Shown here: positions 62,548 to 64,000 of the stretch, in pieces
Numbering within the stretch: position 1 is the stretch's first letter
How the letters are laid out: each line of letters begins with the position of its first letter
Assembly: GCF_001421325.1 (NCBI RefSeq)
Contig: NZ_LMJY01000016.1
Location: forward strand, 248,307-312,306
DNA: 64,000 nt
Direction: 5' to 3'
From: Novosphingobium sp. Leaf2
Lineage (GTDB): Bacteria > Pseudomonadota > Alphaproteobacteria > Sphingomonadales > Sphingomonadaceae
The notes under the pieces: generated by a model
Seen by the model: the letters and a program-made list of their open reading frames with translations, nothing else
Told to the model about the DNA's origin: nothing
The model's database searches: none
Made by a program: the position numbers and the translations under genes

Positions 62548-64000
62548 TCGCCAGCCGCCCCCGCTGGGATCAGCGGCTTGAGGTCGGATGTGTCGATGTC
62601 GCGGGTTTCGTCCGGCATGATCCCCAGCAACGGCCCGATGCGCGGAACCAGCCGCTGGATCACGGGCGCGGCATTGTATGCCGCCGTGCGCTGGAACAGC
62701 GTGGCAGCGGTGCCCTGCGGTTCGTCCATCATCGAAATGATGACGAAACGCGGCTTGTCCATGGGGAACGCCGCGGCGAAGGTGGAGATCAGCGAATGAT
62801 GGCGATACCCGCCCGCGCCCGGCTTTTCAGCCGAGCCGGTTTTGCCGCCGACCCGGAACCCGGGGGCATCCGCCTTGCGACCCGTGCCGTACTGCACGAT
62901 CATGCGCAGCAACTGGCGGATGCGCGCGCTGGTCGCGGCGGTGAACACGCGGCGTCCCGCCGGCACCTGATCGGGCGACAGCTTCTTGAGCGTCGATGGC
63001 CGCCAGATCCCGCCGTTCACGAGCGCGGCATAGGCGGCCGCCAGATGCAGCGGGGTTACCGCGATACCGTGGCCGTAGCCCACCGTCATCGTGCGCAGGC
63101 GCGGCCACTGTCCGCTGGCCCAGATCGGGAAGCCCTTGGCCGGCAGCTCCACCGGTGGGCGTTGGTTCATGCCCAGCGATTCCATCGTTTTCTTCAGCCG
63201 CACCCCGCCCAGTTCATCGGCGATCTGGGCGGTCACGATGTTGGATGAATGGATCAGCGTTTCCAAAACGTTGAGCGAGGCGCCATAGTGGTGGGTATCA
63301 TGGATCGTGAACCCGGCCACATGCAGTGGTGCGGCGGGCCAGCGGCGGCTGAGATCGGTGATGGTCCCGGCGTCCAGCGCGGCGGCAACGGTGATCGGCT
63401 TGAAGGTGGAGCCCAGTTCGTACACCTGGTTGCTCACCCGGTTGAAACCGTGCGGCACATCGCCGTTCGCCGCTTCCTGCGGGGTGATGATCATGTCCGT
63501 GGGCTTGACGTGATTGGGATCGAAGGACGGCAATGATGCCAGCGCCAGAATCTCACCGGTGTCCACATCCAGCACGACGCCCGCCGCGCCCTTGGCCTGG
63601 CTGAGCTGCATTGCGCGGGCCAGTTCATCTTCCAGGGCGCTCTGCACCCGGAAGTCGATTGACAGCACCGAGGGCGTGGCGCGGCCCTGCGGGCTGACCA
63701 GCTGATCGTTGAACGCTTGCTCCATGCCCACCTTGCCGTGGCCGTAGCTGTCCACATAGCCCAGCACGTGCGCGGCCATCGAGCCTTGCGGATAGAAGCG
63801 CGTCGCCTCCAGCGGGAATTCCAGCGCCGGTTCGCCCAGTGCGTGCACCTTGTTGGCGTCTTCAGGCAACAGCGACTTGCGCAAGTAACCCGGCTTGCCG
63901 GACCGAAGTTTGGCAAGGATTTCGTCTCGATCAAGATCGGGGAAGATGCGCAGTAGGCGGGCCGTCACCTCTTCCGGGCTGTGGATCAGCGCGGAACCTT
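62544..64000 (-). CDS. ftsI: Septal transpeptidase FtsI (PBP3), N-terminus beyond window
   Basis: The frame is open at the window edge, so the N-terminal cytoplasmic tail, membrane helix and start of the dimerisation domain are missing; about 485 residues are visible. The transpeptidase motifs are intact: SxxK as STFK at 63410-63399, SxN as SSN in IHSSNIVTAQ, and KTG in VGGKTGSAEKPG. It cross-links septal peptidoglycan with FtsW as partner. The stop overlaps murE. Confidence 0.95.
   Translation of the reverse strand, partial: GSALIHSPEEVTARLLRIFPDLDRDEILAKLRSGKPGYLRKSLLPEDANKVHALGEPALEFPLEATRFYPQGSMAAHVLGYVDSYGHGKVGMEQAFNDQLVSPQGRATPSVLSIDFRVQSALEDELARAMQLSQAKGAAGVVLDVDTGEILALASLPSFDPNHVKPTDMIITPQEAANGDVPHGFNRVSNQVYELGSTFKPITVAAALDAGTITDLSRRWPAAPLHVAGFTIHDTHHYGASLNVLETLIHSSNIVTAQIADELGGVRLKKTMESLGMNQRPPVELPAKGFPIWASGQWPRLRTMTVGYGHGIAVTPLHLAAAYAALVNGGIWRPSTLKKLSPDQVPAGRRVFTAATSARIRQLLRMIVQYGTGRKADAPGFRVGGKTGSAEKPGAGGYRHHSLISTFAAAFPMDKPRFVIISMMDEPQGTAATLFQRTAAYNAAPVIQRLVPRIGPLLGIMPDETRDIDTSDLKPLIPAGAAGE

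Overview
The window looks like a chromosomal segment of a high-GC alphaproteobacterium, most likely a sphingomonad (Novosphingobium/Sphingobium/Sphingomonas type). The main evidence is a complete PhyR-NepR-EcfG general stress response (GSR) locus with GGAAC-N16/17-NGTT promoters, two EcfG-type sigma factors, a PhyR-family response regulator and an HWE-type kinase. An FtsZ with a long C-terminal linker and GANTC in the ftsZ leader fit the same picture. Taxonomy is inferred from gene content only.

Layout. 1-3.5 kb: end of a TauE/SafE permease, a small secreted protein, rlmN, a LysR regulator and apaG. 3.5-11.3 kb: metZ, a PMT-type glycosyltransferase convergent with a GT2-GtrA fusion, then a minus-strand run tlyA-tspO-ubiK-unknown-recO-leuB. 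11.3-16.4 kb: a lipoprotein, a LacI regulator, the hexuronate genes uxaC-uxuB with a palindromic operator, and an Lrp regulator. 16.4-20.1 kb: a PAS kinase / short response regulator / REC-GGDEF-EAL signalling operon. 20.3-30 kb: the stress island with a half-size asparaginase, topoisomerase IB, hemerythrin, a PNPOx-like protein, a response regulator plus ECF sigma operon, phyR, a CHASE-HWE kinase, nepR-ecfG, sodB, a small lipoprotein and a GlsB/YeaQ protein. 30-32.5 kb: a TonB-like protein and an Rrf2 / YezD / TauE-SafE group suggestive of sulfur metabolism. 32.5-36.6 kb: a four-gene Csu-type chaperone-usher pilus operon. 36.7-46.8 kb: bile-acid-type symporter, NAD-dependent epimerase, proB, obgE, tRNA-Ala(CGC), a lipoprotein, a YccA protein, proC, a YbjN protein and a TPR-SPOR protein. 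46.9-64 kb: the dcw cell-division and murein cluster read on the minus strand as ftsI(partial)-murE-murF-mraY-murD-ftsW-murG-murC-murB-DUF4262-ddlB-ftsQ-ftsA-ftsZ.

The most interesting region is the 371-base gap between the minus-strand sigma factor and phyR. It holds two EcfG-type promoters. The distal one points into a roughly 95-base stretch made of a 5' stem-loop with an 18-base C-rich loop followed by a perfect 15-bp hairpin, the plan of a GsrN-like stress sRNA. The distal promoter is also part of a recurring 27-bp element, GGAAC-N17-GTTCC, that reads as an EcfG promoter on both strands. The same element lies between the kinase and nepR-ecfG, and a one-mismatch copy lies between topoisomerase IB and hemerythrin. 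This would couple divergent stress genes through single shared sites.
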